64,000 bases of DNA from Planctomycetota bacterium (GTDB lineage Bacteria; Planctomycetota; GCA-2746535): positions 1 through 64,000 of the forward strand of contig NVWA01000017.1 of NCBI GenBank assembly GCA_002746535.1, read 5' to 3'. The number at the start of each line of letters is the position of its first letter. The stretch's first letter is position 1. Under the pieces are notes generated by a model. The model saw only the letters and a program-made list of their open reading frames with translations, was not told where the DNA came from and made no database searches. This document shows positions 1 through 8,471 of this stretch, piece by piece. The position numbers and the translations under genes are program-made.

Positions 1-191
1 TATAGTAATTAAAATCTAAATAATCAGATTTTCTAAATAGAGTACATTTTTAAATGAATGCAGTTGTGTATGTGAGATTTATAGGGTTGTTTAAAACTCT
101 TTTGAAAAAAATGGTTAATTGAATGAGCCCTAGAAATAAGATAAAGAATAATGTATATAAAACTTAAGGAACCTTTTTTAAAAGAGAATTT

Positions 192-2351
192 ATGAAATTA
201 ATCTCAAAATCTATCTTTATCTTTCTGGGAATCATTTTCACCTTAGAGCTTTTCGCTGTAGAGACAGAGCCACCCTGGGTAACTGAAATTCGAAAAAGAG
301 CCCATTTAAGAAAAGTCACGATGAAGGGACTTCAGTTTTTGCCACCAATTGAAACACGCTATCCGGAAACTCAATTTTCTCGTAAAATTTATAGATTTAA
401 TTCTGCCGGGGCAAAAGTCATATGGGATGCTTTTAACAAAGAAGCCCATCTAATTTGCGGAGCCAATGGTGGAGAAGAATTTGGAAGTATTGGAAGCTGG
501 ACAACAAAAGATGGTAAAAATTGGCAGAAACAAAAAGACCCTTCTAATCTGTTACCTCCCTTGAGAAAAGCCATCCTGACCGCCCGCCTACTAGCCAGAA
601 ATGCTGAAAATTCAGCGCGTAATATCTATTTTTCCAGCAAAAAAGAGACAGACAAGAAAGAGGCCTTAAAAAAAACAGCCCTCCTTTTAAAAGAGGCGGT
701 AAAGCAAGGCATCGCTATTCAGGAAAAACTAAATAAAACAACAAGCAAAACCTGGGAAAAAGAAGCTGTTCAACATGCACTCCCTCTTTTTAATGAAGGT
801 CTCAATAAGCTTATGTCTGTTCTTAAAATGTTCTCCATGAATAAGTTAAATGCTACATCTCTGGGATTATGTTTTGACGGACAATGGAAATGGGATGAAG
901 CCGCCGGATCTTTGCAAAGTATTCCTGTTGAAAAATCTTATGCTTTTGGCGGATATGATCCAGCCAACAAATGCATATTTCTTTTCGGTGGAAGTCATGG
1001 GGATTATGTTACAAACGAGACTTGGATTTATGATTGTAAGCAAAAAAAATGGAAACAGATCTGGCCTAAAGACTCCCCTGAACCACGTAGTGCCTGGGCA
1101 ACTGATTCCATGGTTAGAAAAAACTTAAAAAAGCCTTATGCCTTGCAATGGAATCAAGCGGGAAAAATTTTTGTTCTAAAAGGTGGCTTAACCGTTATTA
1201 ATAAAATAGTTCCGCAAACAGGTTATGTGAGATTAAAAGATGAGACAGAATGGTCTTTTGATTTAAAGACACTAATTTGGTCAGGTAATGGAAAGACATT
1301 TCCATCTGGGACACGGACATACAGAAGCATTTGCCCTGAACACAATCCCAAATGGTTTGATTCTGAAAGTAAAGGTAGTATTAATCAAGCAGAGAAATGG
1401 CAAAAAGCACTAAAACAGAATACCTGGTTGCGCGTCCCTCTACCAAAGAGACTAGGAAGCAAGCAAGACTGGGGAACGGCTCTTATAGACCCAGGTCGAG
1501 ATCAGATTTACCACTGGTCAGGCGGGCATGGAGCTGATGTTTCCACCTCAATTAATACATATCACATTGGAGTAAATCGCTGGAGCATTGGTTTTATTCC
1601 AGAGGTTCTAAGCAAGGGAATGACCTTTAATGGCAGGCCTGATTGTGAAAATCACACCTATTTAACTTACGCTTTCGATCCTATTTCGAAAAAAGTAATC
1701 AGCGTTGCTTATGGAGGAACCTGTGTGTATGATCCTGATAAAGCGGATTATGACTATAGCATTCCGACACCGTTTCAAGCCTTTTCTTATATCTCACCAA
1801 TGATCGGAACACCAAAGGGTGTTTATCTTTGGAAAAATAAAAAAATGTGGAATTTTTTAGAAAAAGAGAGGAAATGGGAGGGTATTAAAACTATAGGAGA
1901 AATCCCTGCCCCTCAAACAGACGGTAACGGACTTTCTTACGATTCAAAACGTGATTGCATCTGGCTTTACAAAACAGTTAGATATTTAAAACCCCTAGAA
2001 GATCTCTGGAAATTTGATATTAAAACGAACACCGTAACTAAAATGTCTATTCCAAATACAGCGAATTATTTCCCTGCAAGAACGCGTGTTCGCGAAAGCG
2101 TCTACCTTCCGAAGCTGGATCTCGTTCTATTCAATAATTTTTACGAAGAAAAACAAATTGCTTACGATCCTAATAAAAACGCCTGGGTCCTTCTTAATCT
2201 AGATTCTACCTTAGGTAGAAAAAGAAAATCTTTGGGTTGGGTATCAAACGTTTTGCTCTATGACTCCAAAAGAAACCTTGTTTGGTCCCCCAGCCGTGAT
2301 CAAGAGCTTTGGGTTCTTAAAATAAACCTTGATACATTAAAAATAGACTAA
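192..2351 (+). CDS. Secreted kelch-like beta-propeller protein
   Basis: The 719-residue protein begins with a signal peptide (basic start, hydrophobic core to about residue 21, cut near LFAVET) and should be exported. Kelch-type blades are visible: FLFGGSHGDYVTNETWIYD near residues 264-282 and SGGHGADVS near 440, each followed by aromatic-rich strands such as KKWKQIW. Residues 110-220 form a charged, helical insertion before the propeller. No catalytic residues are recognised. Large single-copy kelch proteins of this kind are common in PVC bacteria and are usually of unknown function. It stands alone, followed by about 890 bases of repeats. A shorter kelch-like protein is encoded on the other strand at 9668-10684. 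The ATG is preceded by a weak GAGA. Confidence 0.75.
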   Translation: MKLISKSIFIFLGIIFTLELFAVETEPPWVTEIRKRAHLRKVTMKGLQFLPPIETRYPETQFSRKIYRFNSAGAKVIWDAFNKEAHLICGANGGEEFGSIGSWTTKDGKNWQKQKDPSNLLPPLRKAILTARLLARNAENSARNIYFSSKKETDKKEALKKTALLLKEAVKQGIAIQEKLNKTTSKTWEKEAVQHALPLFNEGLNKLMSVLKMFSMNKLNATSLGLCFDGQWKWDEAAGSLQSIPVEKSYAFGGYDPANKCIFLFGGSHGDYVTNETWIYDCKQKKWKQIWPKDSPEPRSAWATDSMVRKNLKKPYALQWNQAGKIFVLKGGLTVINKIVPQTGYVRLKDETEWSFDLKTLIWSGNGKTFPSGTRTYRSICPEHNPKWFDSESKGSINQAEKWQKALKQNTWLRVPLPKRLGSKQDWGTALIDPGRDQIYHWSGGHGADVSTSINTYHIGVNRWSIGFIPEVLSKGMTFNGRPDCENHTYLTYAFDPISKKVISVAYGGTCVYDPDKADYDYSIPTPFQAFSYISPMIGTPKGVYLWKNKKMWNFLEKERKWEGIKTIGEIPAPQTDGNGLSYDSKRDCIWLYKTVRYLKPLEDLWKFDIKTNTVTKMSIPNTANYFPARTRVRESVYLPKLDLVLFNNFYEEKQIAYDPNKNAWVLLNLDSTLGRKRKSLGWVSNVLLYDSKRNLVWSPSRDQELWVLKINLDTLKID

Positions 2352-2483
2352 CTGTAGACAGTAAGGCGAAATATCAATTTATGAATCTAATCACAAATTG
2401 CCGAGAAATAACAGATTCAAGGTGCAAAAGAGCCAGCGCAAAGCTGTCTCCTATTGACCACCAACTATTTATTTAGTCAAACT

Positions 2484-2545
2484 GCAAAGCTTGGTATAAT
2501 GCTCACTAATCCTTTTAGAGAGTTGGCTTGGTTAACATATTCCCT
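2484..2545 (+). repeat. Family 1 dispersed repeat, copy 1
   Basis: Contains CTTGGTATAATGCTC, then CCTTTTAGAGAGTTGGCTTGG. Similar copies lie at 11559, 13708, 23778 and 35936, always in the same orientation as the neighbouring plus-strand genes. TATAAT preceded by TGG resembles an extended -10 element, but no consensus -35 is seen. Confidence 0.7.
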
Positions 2546-2739
2546 CACAGCCTAATTTAAAACAAAATAGAATAGTGCCGTATCTTATTAGATTACACCA
2601 AAAATTTGTTCCTAAATATATTCTGGAAATTACATGTTTATCTTTGGTTGTTTTATTGTCAGCCATTTTTTATTATTTGTAAGGTAAAAATAATTACATA
2701 ATATAATATTAACAATAAATCTCAAGCTATTCAAGACCT

Positions 2740-2935
2740 CAGACGCTGGGATGAAGGTTAGTAATTTATTTATATGGGGTGGAATGATTGGTAGGTGGGA
2801 TACTATTAATTGATAGCGGGACTAGATAAGTCCAGAGGATTGCTATCTATAGTAGGGTGGGTGATTATATATATTATTTTATTCTGATGTTTAAAAGTGT
2901 CTGTTGCATCGCTCGTATAGTTTCCTTAATTTTAA
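2740..2935 (-). repeat. Family D hairpin repeat joined to an attC-like half site, copy 1
   Basis: Carries a nested hairpin: GATAGC at 2812-2817 pairs with GCTATC at 2842-2847, enclosing GGACT/AGTCC with an AGATA loop. It continues into TTAAAAGTGTCTG (2900s), the reverse of the attC-like ACACTTTTAA block. A near-identical copy lies at 5258-5440 and a divergent one at 17990-18160. Confidence 0.7.
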
Positions 2936-2996
2936 TAATTAATGCGAAAGGGGCTATTCTCCTTGTTAGTTTTTCCCGTAAGGTCACAATATTAAT

Positions 2997-3125
2997 CTAA
3001 CTCGATTTTCACGTTAAATCGTCTTAGATAGTGCCACATTTCCGAAAAAATAGAAAGGATTTCTGAAATCCTATACAAGCAACTTGCCAAAGCATATTGA
3101 GTAAGCTTTTCAAAATAGAGACATA
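2997..3125 (+). repeat. Family A two-hairpin repeat, copy 1
   Basis: Begins with CGATTT-TCACGTT-AAATCG, a perfect 6-bp stem, followed about 40 bases later by GGATTTCTGAAATCC, a second stem. Related copies are at 31112, 32215, 34279 and 36838. Arm changes in other copies partly preserve pairing. Confidence 0.7.
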
Positions 3126-3241
3126 GAATAATATTTAGCTAATTGTTTTTTTTGGTGGTGGTGGTAGTAGAATCATTCAACTAGTATTCGAGTGTTATTA
3201 AATTAAATTGTTTATTCATCATTTAAGGCTTTGGAGCAAAA

Positions 3242-4333
3242 ATGTTATCTGATAAATCTGAATGGCCACTTACACCAATAAGAACTAGTTGGGATGATTT
3301 ACTCAATGGGATAGAATCAATCTCATCATGGGAATCTAAACGTAAAGAAATAAAGGCTCGATTCCTAGAGCTTATCAAAAACGAATCAGCACCAGAATGC
3401 ACTGTAGCTTTGGAAATTAAAATTGAAAGTGAATGGGATTTTGAAGATTATCATATTCAATATGTTAGTTATTGGGTAGAGGAAGATGAGAGAGCACATG
3501 CTTACATGGCCATTCCTAATACTAATGCGCCTGAAGACGGCTTTCCTGCAGTTGTTTGTCTGCACGGAACTATTAATTGGGGTGCACGTCAAACATTAGG
3601 GTTACTGCCTGAAGCAGATGATCCTCATGCAAGTAATCCCGAAATTGCCGGAAAAGATTTTGCTCGCCAACTTGTTCGTCGTGGTTATGTGACTATTTCT
3701 CCAGAGCATTTCTGTTCAGGGGCACGAACTCCTAAAGAAGGTAGTTTTGATACGTCTTCTTTTTATCGCAAACACCCAAACTGGACAGCAGTAGGAAAAT
3801 ATATTTATGACAGTTATATAGCTTGTTCGATAGTTGCTGAACGTTCAGATGTTAATGATAAACTAATAGGAGTGACGGGACATTCGTTAGGAGGTTCTGG
3901 AAGTGTTTGGTTGGCAGCTTTTGATGATCGCATTAGTTGCGTAGTGCCAAGCTGTACTGCACCAACTTTTCGGGAAAATCCAGGTCCACTTCACTGGTCT
4001 CGAGATAGTTGGTATGTATATTTTCCTCAACTAAGAAAAGAGTTTCTAGCAGGGAACCAAGTACAATGTGATCTACATGAAATGATGGCACTTATTGCTC
4101 CACGAGCTTTACTTGATCGTTTTGCGTTAAATGATGGGAATGGGGTATGCCAAAGTCATAGAGTAATGTTACATTTGAAACTTCATGATTTATATAAACT
4201 GCTCAACAAGGAACAGGCTCATTCTTTTCTTGTATTTGGCGATGGTCACTCAATTCCTGAAATTTCACAGAAATCTATGTTAAGCTGGTTGGATTGTTGG
4301 TTGAAACGAAATGGAAATCCTTTAGATTGTTAG
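3242..4333 (+). CDS. Alpha/beta hydrolase, acetyl xylan esterase-like
   Basis: A 363-residue cytoplasmic-looking hydrolase of the alpha/beta fold. Visible elements are the oxyanion region PAVVCLHGT (102-110), the nucleophile elbow VTGHSLGG with Ser215, a probable acid Asp298 in APRALLDRFALND, and the catalytic His336 in FGDGHSIPE. The order and spacing match large esterases related to the acetyl xylan esterase/dienelactone hydrolase group, which remove acyl groups from sugars or small esters. There is no signal peptide, so an intracellular substrate is inferred. It is transcribed alone, convergent with the SDR gene at 4470, and is followed by a hairpin repeat at 4351. The natural substrate cannot be told from sequence. 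Confidence 0.85.
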   Translation: MLSDKSEWPLTPIRTSWDDLLNGIESISSWESKRKEIKARFLELIKNESAPECTVALEIKIESEWDFEDYHIQYVSYWVEEDERAHAYMAIPNTNAPEDGFPAVVCLHGTINWGARQTLGLLPEADDPHASNPEIAGKDFARQLVRRGYVTISPEHFCSGARTPKEGSFDTSSFYRKHPNWTAVGKYIYDSYIACSIVAERSDVNDKLIGVTGHSLGGSGSVWLAAFDDRISCVVPSCTAPTFRENPGPLHWSRDSWYVYFPQLRKEFLAGNQVQCDLHEMMALIAPRALLDRFALNDGNGVCQSHRVMLHLKLHDLYKLLNKEQAHSFLVFGDGHSIPEISQKSMLSWLDCWLKRNGNPLDC

Positions 4334-4350
4334 ATCAGATTTCTAAACAT

Positions 4351-4397
4351 AACAACTTCCAAAAGAAAGAGCTGATTGAAAAGGGGAGGTTGGTTAA
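4351..4397 (+). repeat. Family E palindromic element, copy 1
   Basis: CAACTTCC (4353-4360) followed by AAAAGAAAGAGCTGATTG and AAAAGGGGAGGTTGGTTA. It is the weaker partner of the palindrome at 15204-15272 and likewise sits between convergent genes, 18 bases after a plus-strand stop. It may act as a terminator or recombination-site remnant. Confidence 0.5.
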
Positions 4398-4469
4398 GAC
4401 TGAGACTGAAGAATAGTTTTTGGTGATTTGTTTAGGTGATAAGGTAAATAAAATTACTAGAATAAATTT

Positions 4470-5189
4470 TCATCGACAAATTAACCTTTTATAAATTGAA
4501 AATGGTAAAAAATATAATATAGGTGCAATAATATTCCATCGTTTAGTAATATACACGACTCTTCTTTTTTTGTTAATTGCTTTTATTATTTGATTAACTG
4601 CCTTTTTTGTAGAAGACATCCAGAAAACTCCATCACCAAGTGCCATTTTAGTATCAACGAATCCCGGTCTAACATCTGTAATAAATACATTTTTATTTCG
4701 TGAATATAATCTACAAGAAAGACCTTCTAAATAAGTAGAAACAAATGCTTTTGATGCGTTATAAGAAACAGCTTGAGCACCTCTTAATCCTGCAATTGAT
4801 GAGATTCCAACAATATGTCCTTTATTTCTTTGTGAAAAATAATGATAGGATAAATTGGCAATAATTGTAAACCCAACAACATTAACTCCTATTGTTTCTA
4901 ATTCACCTGAAATTGATTCTTCTGGGTCATTGGATAAAGTACCGGAATTAATTATGACTATGTCTACACCATCCATTTTTTCTAATAATTTGATAAAATC
5001 AATTTTTGTTTTTGATACATTCAAAAGATCCATTTGTAATTTGTAGCAGTTGGTTTGTAATTCAACCTCTAAGGTATCTAGTAATTCGCTCCTGCGACCA
5101 GTTATTCCTAATTCAACACCTTGCTCTGATAATTGTTTTGCTAATTCTCTACCAATTCCTGAAGTTGCTCCAATTATTATTGCTTTCAT
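4470..5189 (-). CDS. Short-chain dehydrogenase/reductase (SDR)
   Basis: A 239-residue classical SDR. The Rossmann motif GATSGIG is at 7-13, an NAG-like INSG at about 80, and the catalytic set Ser130/131, Tyr143 and Lys147 in SYNASK. Family members use NAD(P)H to oxidise or reduce small alcohols and ketones; the substrate is not predictable. The tail ends in hydrophobic and basic residues, perhaps a membrane contact. It is the first of a series of minus-strand accessory genes in which cassette-like repeats separate each gene. GTTAAAT just upstream (5200-5206 on this strand) fits an attC-type core, so the gene may be a cassette. Confidence 0.9.
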   Translation of the reverse strand: MKAIIIGATSGIGRELAKQLSEQGVELGITGRRSELLDTLEVELQTNCYKLQMDLLNVSKTKIDFIKLLEKMDGVDIVIINSGTLSNDPEESISGELETIGVNVVGFTIIANLSYHYFSQRNKGHIVGISSIAGLRGAQAVSYNASKAFVSTYLEGLSCRLYSRNKNVFITDVRPGFVDTKMALGDGVFWMSSTKKAVNQIIKAINKKRRVVYITKRWNIIAPILYFLPFSIYKRLICR

Positions 5190-5199
5190 CTTTTTCTCA

Positions 5200-5447
5200 A
5201 TTTAACATTTTAATATTGCATGTTATTAATTGAATAAATCATGTCAACTCGTAAGGTAAAATAAAGATCGGAGACTAAACTCAGACACGGGAATGATGTT
5301 TGTGATTTGTTTGGTAGGTGGGGTGCTGTTAATCGATAGCGGGACTAGATAAGTCCAGAGGATTGCTATCTATAGTAGGGTGGGTGATTATATATATTAT
5401 TTTATTCTGATGACTTAAAAGTGTCCGACTGTATCGACTTGTTAGGC
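5200..5447 (-). repeat. Long attC-like site with embedded family D hairpin
   Basis: On the minus strand it starts with the core GCCTAAC (5447-5441), whose TAA is the stop codon of the upstream gene. It continues AAGTCGATACAGTCGGACAC, closely resembling the 5' half of integron attC sites. The cassette it closes begins with TTAGGC at 5772, the exact complement. A family D hairpin (GATAGC 5335-5340, GCTATC 5365-5370) fills the middle, making the site about 248 bases, longer than usual. The proposed distal core is GTTAAAT at 5206-5200. Confidence 0.6.
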
Positions 5448-5759
5448 TAAATTTATCTTAACTTCGCAATCTCTAATATTGGCTGGAATTGGCTTGTCAT
5501 AGCCATGGCACTCTAAGGTGAATTCACTGTTTTCAACAAATATAACAAAACCTAATTCTAGATCTTCAAATTTTCCAGCCACAAGGGGCTCACTGTAAAC
5601 GATACGAGACTCTGAAAGTTTTGGGTGTTTAAAATCTAGAAAATACCCATGACCTGTCGACTTCACTTTGATTTTATTATCTGTAGAAAGAATAGTTTCT
5701 AAATATTGAGCGGGAACCAAGTGTTTAATGACTTCAATTTCAAATGGTTTCAGCGACAT
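5442..5759 (-). CDS. Small orphan protein in an attC-bounded cassette
   Basis: A 105-residue soluble protein with no signal peptide or membrane segment. It is mostly alternating hydrophobic and charged residues suggestive of a beta-rich fold, with FVIFVENSEFTLECHGYDK and a Pro-rich IPANIRD near the end. I do not recognise the family. The gene fills its cassette almost exactly: the ATG lies a few bases after the core TTAGGC, and the stop TAA is part of the terminal core GCCTAAC. One short gene per cassette, of unknown function, is typical of integron arrays. Confidence 0.75.
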   Translation of the reverse strand: MSLKPFEIEVIKHLVPAQYLETILSTDNKIKVKSTGHGYFLDFKHPKLSESRIVYSEPLVAGKFEDLELGFVIFVENSEFTLECHGYDKPIPANIRDCEVKINLA

Positions 5760-5766
5760 TTATCAA

Positions 5767-5860
5767 GCCTAATGATAGAAATAACCGGCACTTTGTGACA
5801 ACCGTTGTTGCGTAGTACAGATTAAAAAGTTAATTTTTGTTTGTTGTGTAAATCGGGTGC
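5767..5860 (-). repeat. attC-like 3' half site, CAACAACGGTTGT subtype
   Basis: On the minus strand it reads CAACAACGGTTGT, then CACAAAGTGCCGGTTATTTC, and ends in the core ATTAGGC (5773-5767). AAAGTGCC is the partner of the GGACACTTT block of the 5' half, leaving one unpaired A, as expected for an attC extrahelical base. The same subtype recurs at 8437-8554. Confidence 0.65.
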
Positions 5861-5926
5861 TTAATTAGTGTTTGCGTTCATAGATTACATAGGCTAAAAA
5901 GGATAAAAAGCATTTCTCTATTTTTA

Positions 5927-6730
5927 TTAAATGCCTGTGACAAACCATTTGCCATCAACTCTTATTAAATCGACATCCTCTTTTTGACGACCTGGTTTTT
6001 CTTTCAGAAATAAAATATAAACACGGGCCTTATCATTTGTTATTTTTATATCCGTTACTTTGTACTTAATTGAAGCTATTTTCACACTAACTTTAGTGAA
6101 CATCGGATCCCAGAGTGATTTTTTGCCAATTACAATTTTTGAAAATGCTTTTCTATTTCCATCGCGAATAAGTTTAAAGAATAAACTCACCGTTTTTTCT
6201 GGACTTAGCACTTTTTCGGGTTTTTTCTTGATTGATATTTTGCCAAAAGTAAAAAATACAAGAGTTGTTCCGGCTGGTCCACGATAAGCACCTTGTGCAT
6301 CAGCAAGCTTAACTGCTAGTGCCGTATACTTCCAAGCGTCATTTTCAGTACATTTTATTTTTACTGTTGTTAATTTTGAAATATTATTTTTTAGACCATA
6401 TTTTTTTACAAGTTCGGCATGTTTTGAGAGTTTTTTCGATACGGATGGATGGTTCCATCCCCATAAGAGAGTTTTATTTTTTGTGCTATAAGTTGCTATA
6501 ACTTGAATTGGGGCTTCAACTATTTTATCTGAAAACGTCCACCATATAAGGCCTTTTTTAAGATCAGCATTCCATGATTCATCTTTACCCAATCCCCATA
6601 TTTTAGAATGACTGACTGTCAGCAATCTTAAATGCTCCATGCTTTGATCTAACATTTCCTTATAAGATAATTCCTTACTATTTACAACTGATGAAAGTAG
6701 TAAAAACGATATGATCATGTAAGTTTTCAT
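5927..6730 (-). CDS. Secreted DUF6882-like protein with C-terminal NTF2-like region
   Basis: Starting at the ATG at 6730 gives a 267-residue protein with a clear signal peptide (MKTYMIISFLLLSSVVNS). A longer in-frame start at 6871 exists but would bury the signal sequence. Residues 20-160 hold LLWGWNHPSV, ALAVKLADAQGAYRGPAG and VFFTFG, which I match from memory to DUF6882. Residues 180-267 look like a small NTF2/DUF4878-type domain (SLFFKLIRDGNRKAF to VDGKWFVTGI), often used for extracytoplasmic ligand binding. The domain calls are recognition without alignment. The gene lies in the cassette-like series. Confidence 0.65.
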   Translation of the reverse strand: MKTYMIISFLLLSSVVNSKELSYKEMLDQSMEHLRLLTVSHSKIWGLGKDESWNADLKKGLIWWTFSDKIVEAPIQVIATYSTKNKTLLWGWNHPSVSKKLSKHAELVKKYGLKNNISKLTTVKIKCTENDAWKYTALAVKLADAQGAYRGPAGTTLVFFTFGKISIKKKPEKVLSPEKTVSLFFKLIRDGNRKAFSKIVIGKKSLWDPMFTKVSVKIASIKYKVTDIKITNDKARVYILFLKEKPGRQKEDVDLIRVDGKWFVTGI

Positions 6731-6775
6731 AATATTCTTAACCTTAAAGAAGGGTTTAGTTGAATTATGTATTCT

Positions 6776-6880
6776 CGTTATATAAAACAATATGTAAGCA
6801 TTTAGACTAGCCTTATTTTTACGAGGACTACCCTGCGTATGCGAACTGATGATTTGTTTTATTTTGTTCAAGTGTTACAT
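6776..6880 (-). repeat. Degenerate nested attC-like site
   Basis: On the minus strand the block CAAATCATCAG, ACGCAGGG and TAGTCCTCGTAAA matches the complete sites at 7542-7669 and 21362-21465. It is followed by about 40 unrelated bases and a core-like ATATAAC (6782-6776). The upstream part is translated as the C-terminus of the gene ending at 6828. Confidence 0.5.
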
Positions 6881-7025
6881 TTAGCTTAATATTTTGAGAG
6901 TTTTTTGGCATTTTAGGGACAAGTAAATTAAAACTATATTTGCCAGGTACTAATTTTACATCTTCACTATTACATATTAAATAAGTTGAAAATGAAAACA
7001 AAAGTAATGCTATGTAATTTTTCAT
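6828..7025 (-). CDS. Short exported peptide fused to attC sequence, probably truncated
   Basis: A 65-residue frame with a signal peptide ending near LICNS, so export is likely. Residues 25-52 are beta-like (KYSFNLLVPKMPKNSQNIKL). The last 13 codons, reading EQNKTNHQFAYAG, are encoded by an attC-like repeat (similar DNA at 7570-7620), so the natural C-terminus has probably been lost and replaced. The cassette starts at GTTATAA (7049-7043), with the ATG 18 bases further on and a good AAAGG upstream. No function can be assigned. Confidence 0.55.
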   Translation of the reverse strand: MKNYIALLLFSFSTYLICNSEDVKLVPGKYSFNLLVPKMPKNSQNIKLNVTLEQNKTNHQFAYAG

Positions 7026-7042
7026 GAGTTTACCTTTAATGT

Positions 7043-7061
7043 GTTATAACGACTGCATCAC
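7043..7061 (-). repeat. Remnant attC-like junction
   Basis: Only GATGCAGTCGTTATAAC remains between the stop of the 7062-7538 gene and the next ATG. GTTATAA serves as the core from which the following cassette starts. The upstream cassette begins with TTACAC, but its expected complement GTGTAA is missing here, consistent with a deletion. Confidence 0.4.
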
Positions 7062-7538
7062 CTATAAGAATATTTTTGACAGTTCGTTGTATGTATTCCT
7101 AACTGAGCCCACGAGTATCCATGTTTTAACTGAAATACATTTTTTTGTGTTAACATTTATTGATATTGCTGTTTGAAAAATAATATCTTTAGTGTTTGTT
7201 AAGGTTTCTGTAAGAGATGAATTAGAGGCGTTTGGGTCTCTGTTAGCATGCATGTCAATATATGGTTTCAAGTAATTTATTGAATATTCATTAGTTGTCA
7301 AGAGTACGACATTAAAACCAATCTGTGCAATTGGAATTCGGCGATTTACATTTTGCTTCACCCATTCAAATGATTTTTGTATGCTTTGATTAAGGCCTTT
7401 GTCATCTACCTTGATGACAGAAAATATATAGGTTGACCAAAGCCAACCATTTCTTGAATAAATGTTAAAATTCTCATTATCGTGGATTGAGGTAAATCCA
7501 TTTTTTGTAAGTATTGTATGAATAGGTTCGAGGCTCAT
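7062..7538 (-). CDS. Orphan cassette protein
   Basis: A 158-residue soluble protein without a signal peptide. Features seen are an aromatic NGWLWSTYIFSVIKVDD segment (30-46), a basic VKQNVNRR, and a Ser/Thr/Asn-rich stretch near 105-115. I do not recognise the family. The gene starts four bases after the attC-like core GTTACAC (7548-7542) and is followed immediately by a remnant site, so it looks like a gene cassette with a damaged end. Confidence 0.65.
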   Translation of the reverse strand: MSLEPIHTILTKNGFTSIHDNENFNIYSRNGWLWSTYIFSVIKVDDKGLNQSIQKSFEWVKQNVNRRIPIAQIGFNVVLLTTNEYSINYLKPYIDMHANRDPNASNSSLTETLTNTKDIIFQTAISINVNTKKCISVKTWILVGSVRNTYNELSKIFL

Positions 7539-7541
7539 TGA

Positions 7542-7669
7542 GTGTAACGATCGAAATCAGTGGCACTTTACGAGGACTGCCCTGCGTAGAGTTAGCTGAT
7601 GATTTATTTTATTTTGTTGCGTAAAGCTGATGACTTAAAAGTGTCCGTTGCAACGCTTATTAGTTATTT
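7542..7669 (-). repeat. Complete attC-like site, 128 bases
   Basis: On the minus strand the outer cores are AAATAAC (7669-7663) and GTTACAC (7548-7542). Inside them, CGGACACTTT pairs with AAAGTGCC with one bulged A, and a central arm contains CAGTCCTCGTAAAGT. Length and arrangement agree with Vibrio-type attC sites of about 120-130 bases. The site follows the methyltransferase gene by one base and precedes the next ATG by a few bases. Confidence 0.75.
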
Positions 7670-7670
7670 T

Positions 7671-8471
7671 TCACTTGATGCCCATTATCATTAAATGGTT
7701 ATATAGTTTTATCGTAGTTTCTACATTCTTAAACCCTGCTTTACTAAATGCTCTTAGTAAGTTTGCTTCAGTATGCCTGATATGGTTTGTTTTAAAACCA
7801 AATTTCTCTCCCGACTTAATTAATTTCAAATACTCTCTTTCATACTCCAATATTTTTTTATCTTTTGTCTTTTGTGATTCATAATATAAATTACTCCCAG
7901 AACTATAATACTCTTCAAACCCCTCTTCTATTTGTGTGATCTGCTTAGGGATAAATACACCTTTCTTATTCAGTAATTTATACACTCCTTTAACTAATTT
8001 AAGCAGATCCTCTTGAGAAATAAAATGAAAAACATTAAATGCCGCAACAACATCAAACTTGCCGATTTTTGGCCATTTGTTAATGCCTTCAAATGAATTT
8101 GTAACATATTTCACTCTTTTTGAATATCTTGATAAATTATTTTTTGTTATTTTCATATGTGAATCCATTCCTTCTACGCACACAGCGTTACTTTTTGGGA
8201 ATTTCTTTAAAAACATTTTTACATACTCACCATTTCCACAACCAATATCGAGTAGACGTATTTCTTGGTTTTTCTCATATTTTGATAACATATTAAGTGA
8301 AGCATCAAAAAATAATTGGTTCAACCAATTCAAATGGCCTGTTTTAAGAAAAACCTTTTCTCGCAAAAAGCAGGCCCTTTTACTTTGATACCGTGCTTCA
8401 ATATTTTTAGGTTTTATTATAAATTCTCCTTGTGTAAAATAATGATAGAGATAACTGGCACTTTGCGACAA
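7671..8471 (-). CDS. Class I SAM-dependent methyltransferase
   Basis: Motif I is LLDIGCGNGEY (about 73-83), followed by an acidic strand end CVEGMD and a post-motif FDVVAAFNVFHFIS, typical of class I methyltransferases with a SAM-binding Rossmann fold. The substrate is unknown. The frame has no ATG near its 5' end: the only conventional start is TTG at 8471, which lies inside the attC-like site. A good AGGAG (8430-8426) is followed by ATA ATA at 8420-8415, so the true start may be a rare or mutated codon there, giving about 249 residues. The cassette is bounded by exactly complementary ends, ATTATTT and AAATAAC. Confidence 0.8.
   Translation of the reverse strand: MSQSASYLYHYFTQGEFIIKPKNIEARYQSKRACFLREKVFLKTGHLNWLNQLFFDASLNMLSKYEKNQEIRLLDIGCGNGEYVKMFLKKFPKSNAVCVEGMDSHMKITKNNLSRYSKRVKYVTNSFEGINKWPKIGKFDVVAAFNVFHFISQEDLLKLVKGVYKLLNKKGVFIPKQITQIEEGFEEYYSSGSNLYYESQKTKDKKILEYEREYLKLIKSGEKFGFKTNHIRHTEANLLRAFSKAGFKNVETTIKLYNHLMIMGIK

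Larger units (their letters stand above)
2352..3241. other. Repeat-filled intergenic stretch
   Basis: About 890 bases without a gene. It holds one copy each of three dispersed repeats, in order: family 1 (TTGGTATAATGCTC type), family D (GATAGC hairpin) and family A (CGATTT hairpin). A run of T followed by GGTGGTGGTGG lies near 3150. No coding frame was supported. Confidence 0.7.

Noticed and set aside
850..1128. Open frame overlapping the kelch gene
   Set aside because: It is an out-of-frame shadow of the longer kelch protein, with no ribosome site or recognisable domain.
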